In this document: positions 33,492-45,966 of the stretch, piece after piece
How the letters are laid out: every line of letters starts with the position of its first letter
How positions within the stretch are numbered: the first letter of the stretch is position 1
Origin: Areca catechu
Lineage: Eukaryota; Streptophyta; Magnoliopsida; Arecales; Arecaceae
Assembly (NCBI GenBank): GCA_021397845.1
Contig: CM038042.1
Span: 31,034,918-31,098,917, forward strand
Length of the DNA: 64,000 bases
Reading direction: 5' to 3'
Position numbers and translations under genes: made by a program
Notes under the pieces: model-generated
Seen by the model: the letters and a program-made list of their open reading frames with translations, nothing else
Databases searched by the model: none
Told to the model about the DNA's origin: nothing

Positions 33492-34770
33492 CATGGTGTT
33501 ACTGGTCAAGGTATTTATATGATAAATCCTTGTAGTTTCTCTGTTATGATACTACTAGCTGGGTCTTGGATACTGGAAGTCCTTATTACATTTGCAATTC
33601 TTTGCAGGGACTTCAAGTTAGTAAGAGATTCGAAGGCGGTGAAAGGTTCCTGAATGTTGGGAATGGAAGTCAAGCTCTAGTTCTAATATTGGGAACTGTT
33701 TCTTTGTTTTTCGAGTCTTGTACTATCGTTCTTAATGAATGTCATTTTTATCCTTCCTTTTTGGTAAATATCATTTCTGTAGGCCTGTTGTCCAATGATA
33801 GTTATGAATTATCTATAAAGAATGATATTTACAAAATCATGTTGAATAGTTTTAATGTGATGAATGGACAATTAAAGAATGGCATGTATGTATTGTCACA
33901 GCCTGTTATTGTATTGTACACTGCTAATAAACACCCTAGGATAGATAAGGTCAGTGATATTTATCTCTGGCACTGTAGACTAGGTCATATAAACAATAAT
34001 AGGATAAATAAGTTGGTGGGAGATTGTCTCCTAATTATCTTTGAGAGTGAATCTTTACCAACCTATGAATCTTGTCTTCTTGGAAAAATGACCAAGTCAC
34101 CTTTTACTGGGAAGGGTGAAAGAGCCAGTGATATTCTAAGTCTAGTACATACTGATGTATGTGGACCAATGAATATCAGTGCAAGAGGTGGATATAGTTA
34201 TTTCATTGTGTTTACAAATGATCTTTCGAGATACGGTTATATCTATCTCATGAGACATAAATCTGATGCATTTGAGATGTTTAAACATTATCGTAATGAA
34301 GTTAAAAATAAACTAGGAAGTTTATTAAAACTCTTCGATCAAATCGAGGTGGTGAATATCTTTCCAGTGAGTTTCTGACTTATCTTGAGGAGAATGGGAT
34401 TCTCTCTTAATGGACTCCTCTAGGGATACCTCAGTTAAACAGTGTTTTTGAAAGGAGGAATTAAACTCTGTTGGACATGGTTCGATCCATGATGGGCTTA
34501 GCTAGTCTGCCTAAATCCTTTTGAGGATGTGCTCTTGAGTCAGCATCCTACCTTCTAAATAGAGTTCCAAGAAAGTCCATTGATAAAACACAATATGAGA
34601 TATGGACTGGACACAAGCTAACTCTCTCTCACCTTCGAGTTTGGGGGTGTCCAGCTTATGTCAAACATTTAGAGACGGATAAACAAGGACCTAAGTCTAA
34701 TAAATGTCTTTTTGTTGGGCATCCTAAAGAATTCAAAGAGTATTATTTCTATCTGCCTGAGGAATAAAAG
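33492..34770 (+). pseudogene. Copia C3 pol: protease and integrase
   Basis: The frame 33566-34378 (270 codons) begins at the protease active site (DTGSPYYICNSLQ). It runs through the gag-pre-integrase zinc part (WHCRLGHI ... CESCLLGK-like, here YESCLLGKMTKSPF) into the integrase core (LVHTDVCGPMNI; RGGYSYFIVFTNDLSRYGY, with Asn where the family usually has Asp). After a frameshift near 34330 the rest of integrase, including WTPLGIPQLNSV-type sequence near 34420-34450, is broken by stops. Confidence 0.85.
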
Positions 34771-35423
34771 TTGTTCGTCAGTCTTAGGACAACCATTTTA
34801 GAAAGGGAGTACCTTGGTGAAGGCACTAAAGCTGCTGAGGTTGAACTTAGGGAAGTTCAACAGATAGAAAAACCTTCTCACTCTAAGGCCACTATAGAAC
34901 CGGATTTGATTAGATCAGATCCAGAGCCCATAGTGCAATCATTAAGGAGATCTAGTAGAATACTATGTCAACCGGACAGATACTACGGTTTCTTGGTCCA
35001 GGACGGTGATCCTGTTGAGCTCGATGAGAGCAACGAGGATCCGATCACCTATATGGATGTAATTTCAAGGTCTGATTCTGAGTCATAGCTGAGAGCTATG
35101 AAATCCGAAATAGAATCCATGGCAATTAACAATGTATGGACATTGGTTGATTCACCTGAAGGGATAAAGCCCATTGGGTGCAAGTGGATCTTCAATCGGA
35201 AGTGGGGTGTAGATAGGCAGGTGGAGACCTATAAAGCATGTTTGGTTACCAAGAGGTATTTTCAGCGTTATGGTATTGACTATGATGAGACATTCTTCCC
35301 TATGGCAATGCTCAAGTCCATTCGAATTATGCTTGCTATAGCTGTACATTTAGATTATGAAATCTGGCAAATGGATATTCGAACAGCTTTCCTAAATTGT
35401 GAGCTGGAAGAGGAGGTGTATAT
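34771..35423 (+). pseudogene. Copia C3 pol: integrase-RT linker and RT N-terminal part
   Basis: The frame 34771-35088 covers the acidic linker (RRSSRILCQPDRYYGFLVQD), and 35098 onward the RT start (GCKWIFNRKW; YKACLVTKRY; DYDETFFPMAMLKSIR; QMDIRTAFLN). It is cut within the RT at 35423 by solo LTR S3; the apparent stop at 35479 belongs to S3. Confidence 0.88.
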
Positions 35424-36963
35424 TGGTATGGGCACCAAGATTAGACATAGGCTCTTCAACCCTCTATGGATCTCTGATTAGGGTTTTTAACCTTTTGAGT
35501 CCTGTAATAAGGCTTAAAGTCTAAGTAATTTGCTTTCGAGTCTTGTAGTTAGTATCTAGTTGGTTTCAGTTTTTTCTTTAGTCTTGTAATTTGGCTAATT
35601 TGGTCAAGTTAGGGTCAATTGGTCCTATAATTAGCTAAATTGGTTCAAGCTCAAGTCAATTTGAAGATGGGCTCAATCTAGTTTGAAGATGGGTTCACAA
35701 GTGGGCATTCAAGTCAAGCCTAATTGAAGATGAGTCAAGCCACCTCTCCTCCATGCCAAGTAGGAGTGCCAATTCATGGAGTGCCATGTCATCAATGCCA
35801 TATGGCATAGGAGGTGCCACATCAGCTCATGGAGTGCCACATCATCAGTGCCACATGGCTTGGGGAGGTGCCACTTCACCAAGCTCCATTGGGTGGCCAA
35901 GTCAAGCTAAAATTTCAAATTCAAATTCCATGGTTGACTCCCATTAAACCTCTCCTTGATCCAAGCCAACAACATCCCTGCCTCACTCCACATATCAAGC
36001 CATATCACAAAGGATCAAGCCTAGCATTCATGGCTGGTCAAAGCTTCATGAAAAGATTCCAAAATTCAAAAGTTATAAGCCAAGGTTTCATGAAAAAAAA
36101 AATCAAATTTTAAATGGGTGCCCCTTGATTCATGAAGACAACCCACCTTTTTCTCCTCCCCAAATCAAGCTTCGTAACTCCCCTTTTCAAATTTTGAATG
36201 TAGACTTGGGTGCTTATAAAAGGATCCTAACCCTCTTGCAAGAATTTTTAAATTTTGAATGAATGAAAAAAAGAGAGAATTTCTTCTTCCAATTGCCCTT
36301 GTCTTCTAGACTAGGAACTATGTGAGAGAGTGCCTTTATCCTTCGGGACATGGAGGGGTGAGAGGCCCTGAGTTACCATCCTCCTTCGCAAGCCATCTTC
36401 CATCTTTAAGCCGGGACGCCACCTGGAAGATCCACATGGACGCCCAACAAGAAGAACCCTCTTCGACCATCATCTTCGATTCCTTTTCTCCTCCCTTTTC
36501 CCCCTACTTGCTATTTTCTAACCCTTCTCTTGGTTGCTCACAGGTCCTCCGGGTGCCACGGACAAAGGATTCAGTCTCCCTTGCCTTCGAACCATTGGAC
36601 AGAAAGCCGGTGAATCTGCAGGGTTGAAAGCTTGATCCTCCAAGCTGCATCTGCGAGAGTGAGTAAACTCGGCATCAGGCACATCAGAGTTTTTCAAGAT
36701 TTGCAACCATAATCTCATAAGTAGGTATTGATCTAGAGCTAAGTCCTACGGGGTTTCTCAATCCCGGGATCCTCTCCTTATCTTTGTTTAGGGACTATCT
36801 TGTATGCTAGAAAGTTCTTATCTTTATATAATCTATATATCTGCTCTTTGCTTGTCTTCGGGAATCTTTAAATCCACTAAAACTTCTAAAAAAATTAACA
36901 AGAAATCATTTGCATATCCATCTCATCATTAGTATAGTCCTGTATTATCTCAATCCCACATCA
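35424..36963 (+). mobile_element. Solo gypsy LTR S3, perfect 5-bp target duplication
   Basis: It starts TGGTATGGGCACCAAG and ends CCCACATCA (1540 bp), flanked by TATAT at 35419-35423 and 36964-36968. Promoter TATAAAA at 36215 with CTCTTGCA at 36233. The first 58 bases still encode a tail ending NPLWISD and a stop, as in gypsy A. The empty site is visible in the C2 copy near 41700-41712. Confidence 0.93.
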
Positions 36964-36968
36964 TATAT

Positions 36969-38154
36969 GATGCAACCTGAAGGGTTCACATCCATAGATG
37001 AGTCTAAAGTGTGCAAGCTACAGAGGTCCATTTATGGACAAAAGCAAGCTTCTTGGAGTTGAAACATATGGTTTGATAAGTGTATCAAGATGTATGGCTT
37101 CGTTAGGAATGGAGAAGAACCTTGTATATATAAGTGGGCAAATGGTTTTGTAGTTATATTTCTTGTTTTGTATGTGGATGACATTCTCCTAATCAGAAAT
37201 AACATTCTAGCATTATAAGGAATAAAGGTCAGGCTTTCATCTCAATTCTTTATAAAAGACTTGGTGAAGCCTCATACATACTGGGTATGAAGATCTGTAG
37301 AGATCAATCTAAGAGGCTTCTGGGACTGTCCCAATCTATGTATATAGACACTGTGCTGAAGCGGTTCAGCATGAAAAATTCTAAAAGAGGCTATCTTTTG
37401 ATGGATCATGGAATTACTCTTTCCAAGAAGGATTGTATGATAACTCCTGAAGAAAGAGAGCGTATGAGTAGGATTCTATATGCTTCGACAATGGGTTCTA
37501 TTATGTATGGTATGTTGTGTACTAGATCAGACATGGCATACTCACTAGGGGTAGTGAGTAGATACTAGTCTGGCCCAGGTGAAGCTCATTGGAAAGTTTT
37601 TAAGAACATCCTTAAGTATTTGAGAAATACTAAGCACCAATGGCTTATTTATGCAGATTCTGACCTAAAACTTGTGGGATACACTGACTCCAGTTTTCAG
37701 TCATACAGAAATGATAGCAATAGTATATCTAGTTTTGTGTTTACCCTTTATGGTGGAGCTATCTGCTAAAAATGTTCCAAGCAGCATACAGTGGCTGATT
37801 CTGTTTGCAAGGCAGAGTATATTGCAGCATCGGATGCAACAAAGGAGGCTGTGTGGTTACAAAAGTTTCTAGGTGAGCTGGGAGTGGCACCTTCCTTAGA
37901 TGGTCCTATTCCGGTGTATTGTGACAGCACTGGAACCATAGCTTAGCCAGAGAGCCGAAGTTACATCAGTGGACCAAGTATATTTTACATCGTTATCACC
38001 TTGTCTGGGAGATTATTGAACGAGGTGACATCGAGCTTTTGAAGATCGATGGTAAGGAGAGCCTCGTCGACCCGTTCACTAAAGCTATTGGAATACAAGA
38101 GTTCAATGACTACAAATAGAAGATGGGAATCAGATTCTATTCTGAATGACTTTA
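36969..38154 (+). pseudogene. Copia C3 pol: RT C-terminal part and RNase H
   Basis: RT resumes after S3 (CKLQRSIYGQKQAS) and contains the catalytic YVDDILL at about 37168-37190. A frameshift near 37255 leads into the frame 37287-37568 (RSKRLLG-like segment, DMAYSLGVVSRY). RNase H follows with DSSFQSYRNDSNS near 37680-37720 and ADSVCKAEYIAASDATKEAVW at about 37790-37855. Stops and frameshifts occur throughout. Confidence 0.87.
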
Positions 38155-38168
38155 GTCCTGGTAGGAGT
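38155..38168 (+). other. Copia C3 polypurine tract
   Basis: CCTGGTAGGAGT directly precedes the 3' LTR; the same tract (CCTAGTAGGAGT) precedes the C2 LTR at 42909. Confidence 0.65.
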
Positions 38169-40183
38169 TATTGGGAATTATGTCCCAAAGCCAATCATCT
38201 AGGCTGTAGATGGTTGTGCGACTCATGTATATGTATATGAATTATTGAATTTAATAAAAAATTTATTCTGGTTGTTTATCACATGACATCTTCCTAATTG
38301 AACTCTTATGTGATGATATCCTTTTAGCTACCTTATATGCGATGTAGAGAAGATGCATCGTGTAGTTCATAAATTGGTTCGTGACCAAAGAATATGTTGT
38401 TTTAGGACGATGATGTATCGAGAGTAGGTTGTTGATGTCATATCTATTGGTTGTCCTCTTAACCAAGTAGCATGGAGATGCTGGTGTGACATCAGGTGTT
38501 GTGTTTGACACTTCACTGAATGCGACTCTCATATGAGATTCTCTTTCTACCAAAGAGAAGTCTTGCATTAGAATGTGGACATGAATTATTCCTCTGACTT
38601 GAGATCACTATGGCAGCTTGCAAGCAACTCCCTGTGCTTAGGAGCCGGACTATCCATATTTCTAATTCGGTGATGGAAGTTTGCTGGGTACAGTCAAGTA
38701 CTTGTGTAGCGGTAGTAGGATCGAGATAGGATTGATCTCTCCAAATAGTTTGGATTGAATGCTTAATATGTCTCAATTGAGAAAGACTTTGTCTAGGGCA
38801 TTCCTTGTAAGGAGTTATAGGGATTCTTTATTTGAGACATATTGTGATGGACTGATTAGGGTTGGGCAATTTAACCCTAAGCCATCCGGAGCATTAGAAG
38901 ATTAAAGGAATAAGTTCACTAATATTCTATACTCAATAGGTTCATGTTGGTCTGCAACCTTCAACCTATCCAGATGCTAGGTGTCATTGCTAGATGGCAA
39001 TTTTGGTTGGTACTGGAAATGTTCTTGTGTTACCGGTTTAGTGTTTGAACCTATGGGATCACACACCGTGGAGTTTCTTCTTGCTTTGTTGGCATGCAAA
39101 CAATTGAGAATCATTTCAGACTAATTTCACAAAAAGTTGTCAAAAACTACTGCTAGAGCTGGCTCATTTGGATGAGTCGACTCAAGTCATTTGAGTCGAC
39201 TCAACTGATGGACTTTGGGAAAATTGGAAATGATTCATTAATAGCTGTAACAGTTATGGTTCTTAATGGGAGGTATTTCTGGTTTTTGATAGTTACTGTT
39301 ATTGAATTCCAAGGGACTTCATAACCTCCCTAAATCTCAAGAGACCCAAACTGCTCATTAATCTCTCTTGTGTCCTCTTAATTATTTTGAGGGCTGCTGA
39401 TAAAAGTAGGGCTGAAGAAGGTGAATGGTTCACATTCCACACTTCAGATTTGGATCAAGGTTAAGACTCTACCCAGAAAATTTCTCGGATAGAGATCTTG
39501 CTCGATCCTTGAGAGATTACAAGATTTGATCTCTGGGATAGAGTGAGCTTGGGTTTTGGGATTCCTGTGTTTATAGCTTCTGTTGAAGGTTTGGGATAGA
39601 GTGTTGGGAAGGGTTCTCAAGGGTCTTTTTTCTAGCACTGCTGCAGTGACAGATCTTCAAGGTGTTGGAGTTTACACCTCTTCAAGGAGTTGAAGAGGGA
39701 ATCCTTGCTGCTGACATTGTTTCCCAAGGGGCTAGCACCCCAAAGGAAGGAGGAGAGGTCCTTTTATCTAGTGTGAACCACCTGTAGAGGCAGTATGCAT
39801 GTCTCACTTGTAGAGCCCGATCATCTTTCTGCAGGGCTGATCTCCATCGTGTGCTGTTCCACCTTGCTGTCGGAGCACGAGCCTTCTAGGTGATCGTCAT
39901 CTCAAAGGTACACATTTAGATTATATGTTTGACATATTATAATCTATTGCATCATTATGCGAATCTAGAATAGTTCTGATTTTCATTCAATGGATGCTTG
40001 ATTTCATACATACATTATTCTACACATGCATCAAGATCTGCATAGGGAACCTATGTTAATTAGATTAACATGTTTAGATAAATTATTTATCTACTTTCGC
40101 TATATCATGTAATCTAGAAAAAGTTTTTAAATTGCATATCTCGGGCCGTGCCACATGGTTCCCATTTCCTTGGTTCCCCAATA
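38169..40183 (+). repeat. Copia C3 3' LTR
   Basis: It starts TATTGGGAATTATGTCCC (TG changed to TA) and ends CCCCAATA, 2015 bp. It is homologous throughout to 28867-30896, with many single-base differences, so the insertion is not recent. CTATC follows, matching CTATA before the 5' LTR. Confidence 0.9.
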
Positions 40184-41000
40184 CTATCGTGACCTGTTAG
40201 TGTAGTGTACATGTCTAGCAAACGCCCTAGGATAGATAATGTCAGCAATGCATGCCTATGGCATTGTAGGCTAGGTCATATTAACAAGAACATGATAAAT
40301 AGGTTGAAAAGCGAGGGTCTCCTCAAGATTAGTGAAAGTTGTTCACTACCAACCTATGAGTCATGTCTTCTTGGAAAGATGACAAAATCACCTTTTATTG
40401 AAAAGGTGAATGAGCCAAAGAGATTCTAAGTCTGGTACATAATGATGTATGCGGATCCATGAATATTAGTGCCAGAGGTGGTTATAGTTATTTTATTATA
40501 TTTACAGATGACCTTTGGAGGTATGGTTATATTTTCTTGATGAGACATAAATCTGAATCATTTGAAATGTTCAAATGATATCGTAATAAAGTAAATAAAC
40601 AAACTGGAAGGTATATCAAAACCCTTCGATCAGATCGAGGCGAGGAATATCTTTCCAGTGAGTTTCTAACATATCTTGAGGAGAATGGAATTCTCTCTCA
40701 GTGGACACCTCCAGGGACACCTCAGTTAAATGGTGTGTCAAAAAGAAGAATTTGAATCCTGTTAGACATGGTTCAGTCCATGATGGGCTTTACTTCTCCA
40801 CTACTATCCTTTTGGGGATATGCTCTGGAATCAGCCTGTTACTTTTTGAATAGGGCTCCAAGTAAGTCCATTAGCAAAACCTTATATGAGATATGGACTG
40901 GACGTAAGCCGACACTCTCACACCTTTGGGTCTGGGGTTGCTTGGATTATGTAAAATGTCTGGAAATGGATAAACTTTGACCTAGGTCTGATCAGTGCCT
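40184..41000 (+). pseudogene. Copia C2 pol: integrase
   Basis: It continues C2 after C3. The gag-pre-integrase part WHCRLGHINKNMINRL with YESCLLGKMTKSPF lies at 40240-40405. The integrase core follows in shifted frames (RGGYSYFIIFTDDLWR near 40470-40520, then TPPGTPQLNGVS near 40705-40740). A 70-codon frame at 40768-40980 covers MVQSMMGFTSPLLSFWGYAL. Several stops and frameshifts. Confidence 0.85.
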
Positions 41001-42258
41001 ATTTGTTGGGTATCTAAAAGAGTCTAAGGGATATTATTTCTACTTGGCTGAGGAACAAAAGCTGTTTATCAATCTTAGGGCTATCTTTTTGGAAAAGGAG
41101 TTCTTTGGTGAAGGAACTGTACCCGCTAAGATTGAACTTAGTGAAGTTTAACATGTAGATGAACCAACACACTTAAGGGACAACTTAGAACCGGTTGTGA
41201 TTAGTTCACACCTAGAGCCCATACAAGAACCATTAAGGAGATTTGGTAGGGTACCGAGTCGACCAGATAGATACTATGGTTTCTTGGTCCGGGATGGTGA
41301 TCCTATTGAACTCGATAAGAATAATAAGGATCCGATCTCCTATATGGATGTGATGCAGAGGTCCAACTCTGAGAAATAGCTAGGAGCCATGAAATAAAAA
41401 ATGGAGTCCATGGAAATCAACAATTTATGGTCATTGATTGATCCACCTAAGGGGATAAAACCTATTGGGTGCAAATGGATTTTCAAAAGAAAAAGGGGCG
41501 CAGACGGGCAGGTAGAGACCTATAAAGCCCATCGGTTGCCAAAGGGTATCATCAATGTTTTGGTGTTGACTATGATGAGATGTTCTCTTCTATGGCAATG
41601 GTTAAATCCATTCGAATCATGATTGCTTTAGCAGCACAGTTTGACTATGAAATCTGGCAAATAGATGTCCGAACAGCTTTCATGAATGGTGAGCTAGAAG
41701 AGGAAGTGTATATAATACAACCTGAAAGATTCACATCCACAGATGAGTCAAGGTGTGCAAGCTTCAAAGGTCCATCTATGAAGTGAAACAAGCATCACGG
41801 AGTTGGAACACATGATTTGATAAGTGCATCAACTTATATGGCTTCGCTAGGAATGGAGAAGAACCTTGCATTTATAAATGGGTTAATGGTTCTGTAATTG
41901 TGTTCCTTGTGTTGTTGTGGATGACATTCTCTTAACCAGGAATGACATCCCAACACTACAAAGAATAAAGGTTTGGTTGTCATCTCAGTTCTCTATGAAG
42001 GACTTGGGTGAAGCCTCTTACATACTGGATATGAAGATATATAGAGATAGATCTAAGAGGCTTCTGGGACTGTCCCAGTCTACGTACATCAGCATAATGC
42101 TGAAGCGGTTCAATAAGAAAAATTTCAAGAAAGGCTATTTCCTGATAAGCACTAGAATTGCTCTCTTCAAAAAGGATTGTATGACAACTCCTGAGGAGAG
42201 AGAGCGTATGAGTAGAATTCCGTATGCTTCGGTAGTGGGTTCTATCATAATGCCATGA
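41001..42258 (+). pseudogene. Copia C2 pol: linker and reverse transcriptase
   Basis: Linker frame at 41197-41379 (RRFGRVPSRPDRYYGFLVRD), RT from 41401 (GCKWIFKRKRGADGQ), a frameshift near 41540, then KSIRIMIALAAQFDYEIW and QIDVRTAFMNGELEEEVYI (41590-41715). This shows the uninterrupted sequence at the S3 insertion point of C3. The catalytic motif near 41905-41930 reads VDDILL after a frame change; frame 41917-42258 covers the RT C-terminus. Confidence 0.87.
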
Positions 42259-42908
42259 TATGTACTTGACCAGACATGGCATACTCACTAGGCATAGTGA
42301 GCAGATACCAGTCTGACCTAGGTGAAGCTCATTGAAAAGTAGTAAAGACCATCCTTAAGTATTTACGAAATACTAGGGACCAATGGCTGATTTATGAAAA
42401 ACCTGACTTAAAACTTGTAGGATATACTGACTCTAATTTTTAGTCAGATAGGGATGACAGCAAGAGTGTATCAGGATTTATCTTTATAATAAATGGAGGA
42501 GCGATCTGTTGGAAAAGTTCCAAGCAGCCTACTATGGTGGACTTAGTATGTGAAGCAGAATACATTACAACATCGGATGCAACAAAGGAAGCAATGTGGT
42601 TGCGAAACTTCCTTGGCAAGTCGGGAGTGGCACCTTCCCTGGATGGTCCTATTTTGGTGTATTATGACATCACTATAGCCTTTGCTCAAGCCAAAGAGCC
42701 GAAGTCTCATCACTGCATAAATCACATTCTGCGGTGCTATCACCTTGTATGAGAGATCATGGAACTATGTGACATTGACCTTCAGAAGATCAATGAAAAG
42801 GAGAACCTGGCTGACCCCTTTACTAATGCCATCAGAGTTCAAGAGTTCGACAGTTATGAATGAAAAATGGGAATAAGGTTTTGTACTGGCTTTAGTCCTA
42901 GTAGGAGT
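42259..42908 (+). pseudogene. Copia C2 pol: RNase H and polypurine tract
   Basis: Degraded RNase H: CRYQ..LGEAH near 42305-42340, then DSNF near 42430, KSVSGFIFIINGGAICWKSS near 42460-42520, and EAEYITTSDATKEAMWLRNF at 42550-42610. The tract CCTAGTAGGAGT ends at 42908 immediately before the LTR. Confidence 0.83.
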
Positions 42909-44860
42909 TGTTGGAAATTGTGTCCCAAAGCCAATCGTTTAGACTATAGACGGTTGTGCTATTTTGTAATTGTACATGAATTTGTTAATGAATCAAAGTT
43001 ATTCTTTTGGCTATTCATCACATATGCATTTTTCTGAAAAGAACTCTTGTGTGATGGAGTCCTTAGAACTATATTATATTTGATATAGAGAGGATATATA
43101 GAGTAGTTCTTAAACTGGTTCACAACCAAAAGATACATTATTATATGACGGCGATGTATCAAGTGTAGGTTGTTGTATGTCATATTTGTTGGCTGTTCTC
43201 TTAACCAAGGAGTGTAAAGATATTGATATAACATACAGGTGAAATATATGTCATCTCACTGAATGTGACCAACTGCAGAGCTCCCTTCTGCCAAAGGATT
43301 GCTTGCGAAGGGATATGGGTATATGTGTCCCTCAGACCTGAAGTCACCATGGTAGCTTGCAAGCAACTCACTATACTTTGGTACTGGACTACCTGGATTT
43401 CTAATTTAGTGATGAAAGGCTTCTGAGTACAATCAAGTACTTGTGGAGCGATGGTGGATCAAGATGGGATTGACCCCTTCAAATGATTTAGAATGAATGA
43501 CTCACTATGTCTCAATTTAGTAAAACATTGGTCAGGGTAGTTCTTGTGAGGAGTCATAGAACTTGTAAGGCTGAGACACGATCTGGATATACCAGATTAG
43601 GGTTGGTAGTCAAAACCTAGGTCATCCTGAGTATTTTGAGGTTAAAGGGATAAATTATGCGATAACCATATGCCAGAGGTTCTAGAAAGTTGCATTGCAA
43701 TCTTTGACCTATCCGGACGTTGGGTATCATGCTAGATAATGACTTTGACTGGTACTAGAAGTGTTCCAGTGCTAGCGACTTAGTGTTCAAACCAATGGGG
43801 TCACACACCATAGGGGTTTCTACCTGATCTAAAGGTTGATCAACGATTGAGAATTATTTACCATCACTAGAGATTAATATGATTGACCATGTTCCAAGTG
43901 TCGACACTTCCAAGTGTCGACACTTGGAAAGTCGATACTAGGAAGTGTCGACACTTGGCTTTGATGAGTAGAAATTTTAGAAAGAATTTTTGGAAAGTTT
44001 TGACTTCAATTCGAATTTTGAATTCTGGTTGGTTTTGGCTCCAAGCCTTCATGGAATGATGGTCATTCTTTGGAAGGTTTTGATCTCAATTCAAATTTTA
44101 AATTTTGGCTAGTTTTGGCTCCAAGCTTTCATGGAATGATGGTCATTCTTGCCTTATGAGCTTAGAGCCAATTTAGTATGGTCCTTGACCTTCTCCCCCA
44201 ATCACTCCTCCTTCCTCTTTCTCCCTCTCATGGTTGCCTCTATAAATAAGGGTTGTTTTAGGGGCTGCTAGTTGGTTGAAAAGTTTTCTTGTTGAATGAG
44301 ATTGTTGACATTCTAAGGGGGAAAAGAAAAGGGGCTTGGGAGGACTAGGATTTTGGATGTGTGACTACCTAGCACTCAAGCTAGCTCTTGGGAAGAGAGC
44401 TAGTTAGGAAGGGTTTCACCTCTCCTCCTTGTCTTTTAAGAAGAAGTAGATCGGCTTCAAGGATCCCAAGGAGCTAGCACTCTGAGGGAGTTGATCAGAA
44501 TCGAGCCCTGATGTAAACTACCCATAGAGGCAGACACGTGTGTGGTTCGAGGGTTTTCACAACCTTCTCTTAAAGGTATAACGGTAAGATATCCTTATGC
44601 CTTTTGGTTCCTTTCTTGCTTATGATATCTTTTACATGCTATATTATCATACTTGTTCTTGTTGCAGGAAGATTGGTAGATCGTTTTGTTCGATCTACCA
44701 AGCCTTTCACTGTGCTTATTTTAAAATTATTTTAAAATACCTTTTTTCCGTCATGCTTGCTCATTTTACTTTCCTTTCATATAGGATATGGGCTCAGATC
44801 GATGGATTATGGGTCTCTTGGATTTATATGATATAGATTCATAGGATCTGGGTTCATAGG
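42909..44860 (+). repeat. Copia C2 3' LTR, right end missing
   Basis: It starts TGTTGGAAATTGTGTCCC like the C3 LTRs and stays alignable for several hundred bases, then diverges. A TATAAATA box lies near 44241. The expected CCCCAACA end is not present: the sequence passes into gypsy E gag on the minus strand near 44860, beside two copies of a 15-bp ATAGGATCTGGGTTC unit (44838-44870). The exact junction is uncertain. Confidence 0.75.
43894..43958. repeat. Palindrome cluster GTGTCGACAC in C2 LTR
   Basis: GTGTCGACAC occurs at 43898, 43914 and 43945. The middle copy is extended to an 18-bp perfect palindrome, CCAAGTGTCGACACTTGG (43910-43927). It is not seen in the C1 or C3 LTRs, which instead have GAGTCGACTC-type repeats. 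Confidence 0.8.
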
Positions 44861-44861
44861 A

Positions 44862-45524
44862 TCTGGGTTGGTACCTTTTCCTAAGTTTGCACTTCATGGC
44901 TCTCTAGGTAGCTATGGGTACTTCTCCTCTATTTCTAGTCATCCTTTCAACCTTTTTCCAATAGATTCTAGCCTGGTGAACAAACTTGAGTTTGGCATAC
45001 TTAAACTTACTTTCTTCTGACATTAGTTCTCTTTCAAAATATTGATCCATACCTTCTTCCCAATCAATATAATCCTCAAAATCAAGATCACCACTAAAAG
45101 TAGGGGCTTCTAACCTAATGTTCCTAGTGGCTCTCTCTTCCTGGTCCATAAAATCATAATTGGGTGTCCTATGATTAGACTCCCAGATTGGGTCATGATG
45201 TGGAGGTCTCCTAGGATTGAGTTCCTATGTTGGGTTAGGGTGTGGGGGTCTCCTAGGATTGGGTTCTCAAATTGGGTCATGGTGTGGGGGTCTCCTAGGA
45301 TTGGGTTCCTAGATTGGGTCATGGTGTGGGGGTCTCCTAGGGTTGGGAGGTGTGGGACAAGGGGTCTCTAGTTTAGGCTCAGTATGAGACTTACGGATTC
45401 TCTCTAGGGTTCCTAGATGGCCTTCTATTTGAGTAAACCTATTGTTTATTTGGGTATTCAGTTGGGTCAATTGGGCACATTATTCATTGAAGGTCTTTAG
45501 TATGGTTTCTATAGTGGACTCCAT
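44862..45524 (-). pseudogene. Gypsy E gag fragment
   Basis: Reading leftward from an ATG at 45524 (MESTIETILKTFNE), then a stop, a Gln/Asn-containing segment, a 14-residue Pro/Arg repeat (45163-45345), and the gag core in frame 44904-45149 (MDQYFERELMSEESKFKYAK), homologous to gypsy A gag at 1690-1760. The frame contains several stops. Zinc knuckle and all of pol are missing at the junction with the C2 LTR. Confidence 0.87.
45163..45345 (-). repeat. 42-bp repeat in gypsy E gag
   Basis: GGTCTCCTAGG recurs at 45205, 45247, 45289 and 45331, an exact 42-bp period. On the minus strand each unit encodes PNPRRPPHHDPI-like residues. Same unit length as in gypsy B gag. Confidence 0.85.
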
Positions 45525-45966
45525 GGTCAAACAAAACTGGGTTGGGTTTGAGGCTACTGGTATTAGGCTCTTAGTCTAGGGGTCATGCAACAAGCACACA
45601 AGAGTTATATGTTATAGGGTTTGCTATACCTAGAGCCCAAGTAGAGTGAGTCAACTCAACTTACACCTACTCAACAATTAATCCTTCTATTGGCCAGGTA
45701 AGAGGTGGGGTGGTGGGAGGCTCCTCCTGCTTGTCATATGGTCCTAATTAAAAACCACCAATCCACTTAGGATGTTTGCCACTGAACTTGTAGCCTTAAA
45801 CACCAGCTTTCAGTAATAATTGGAGGATTAAGTGCACTAGTTTTCTCACAAGACTTGAACCCAAACCGTTGGTATCCTTAAGCTGTATTACGTTGCTACT
45901 CGATTTTAATTAGGGTTGGGATCGAATGTAGGTTGGTTGTTTTGGGCTAAGAAAATGTTATCAAAT
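45525..45966 (-). other. Gypsy E leader, part next to gag
   Basis: Non-coding, collinear with the F leader (62500-62930), including the GGTGTTTAAGGC element (minus strand of 45792-45810) and its partner CTTACCTGGCCAAT (45689-45703). It is cut at 45966 by gypsy G; CAAAT (45962-45966) is the predicted target duplication. Confidence 0.8.
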
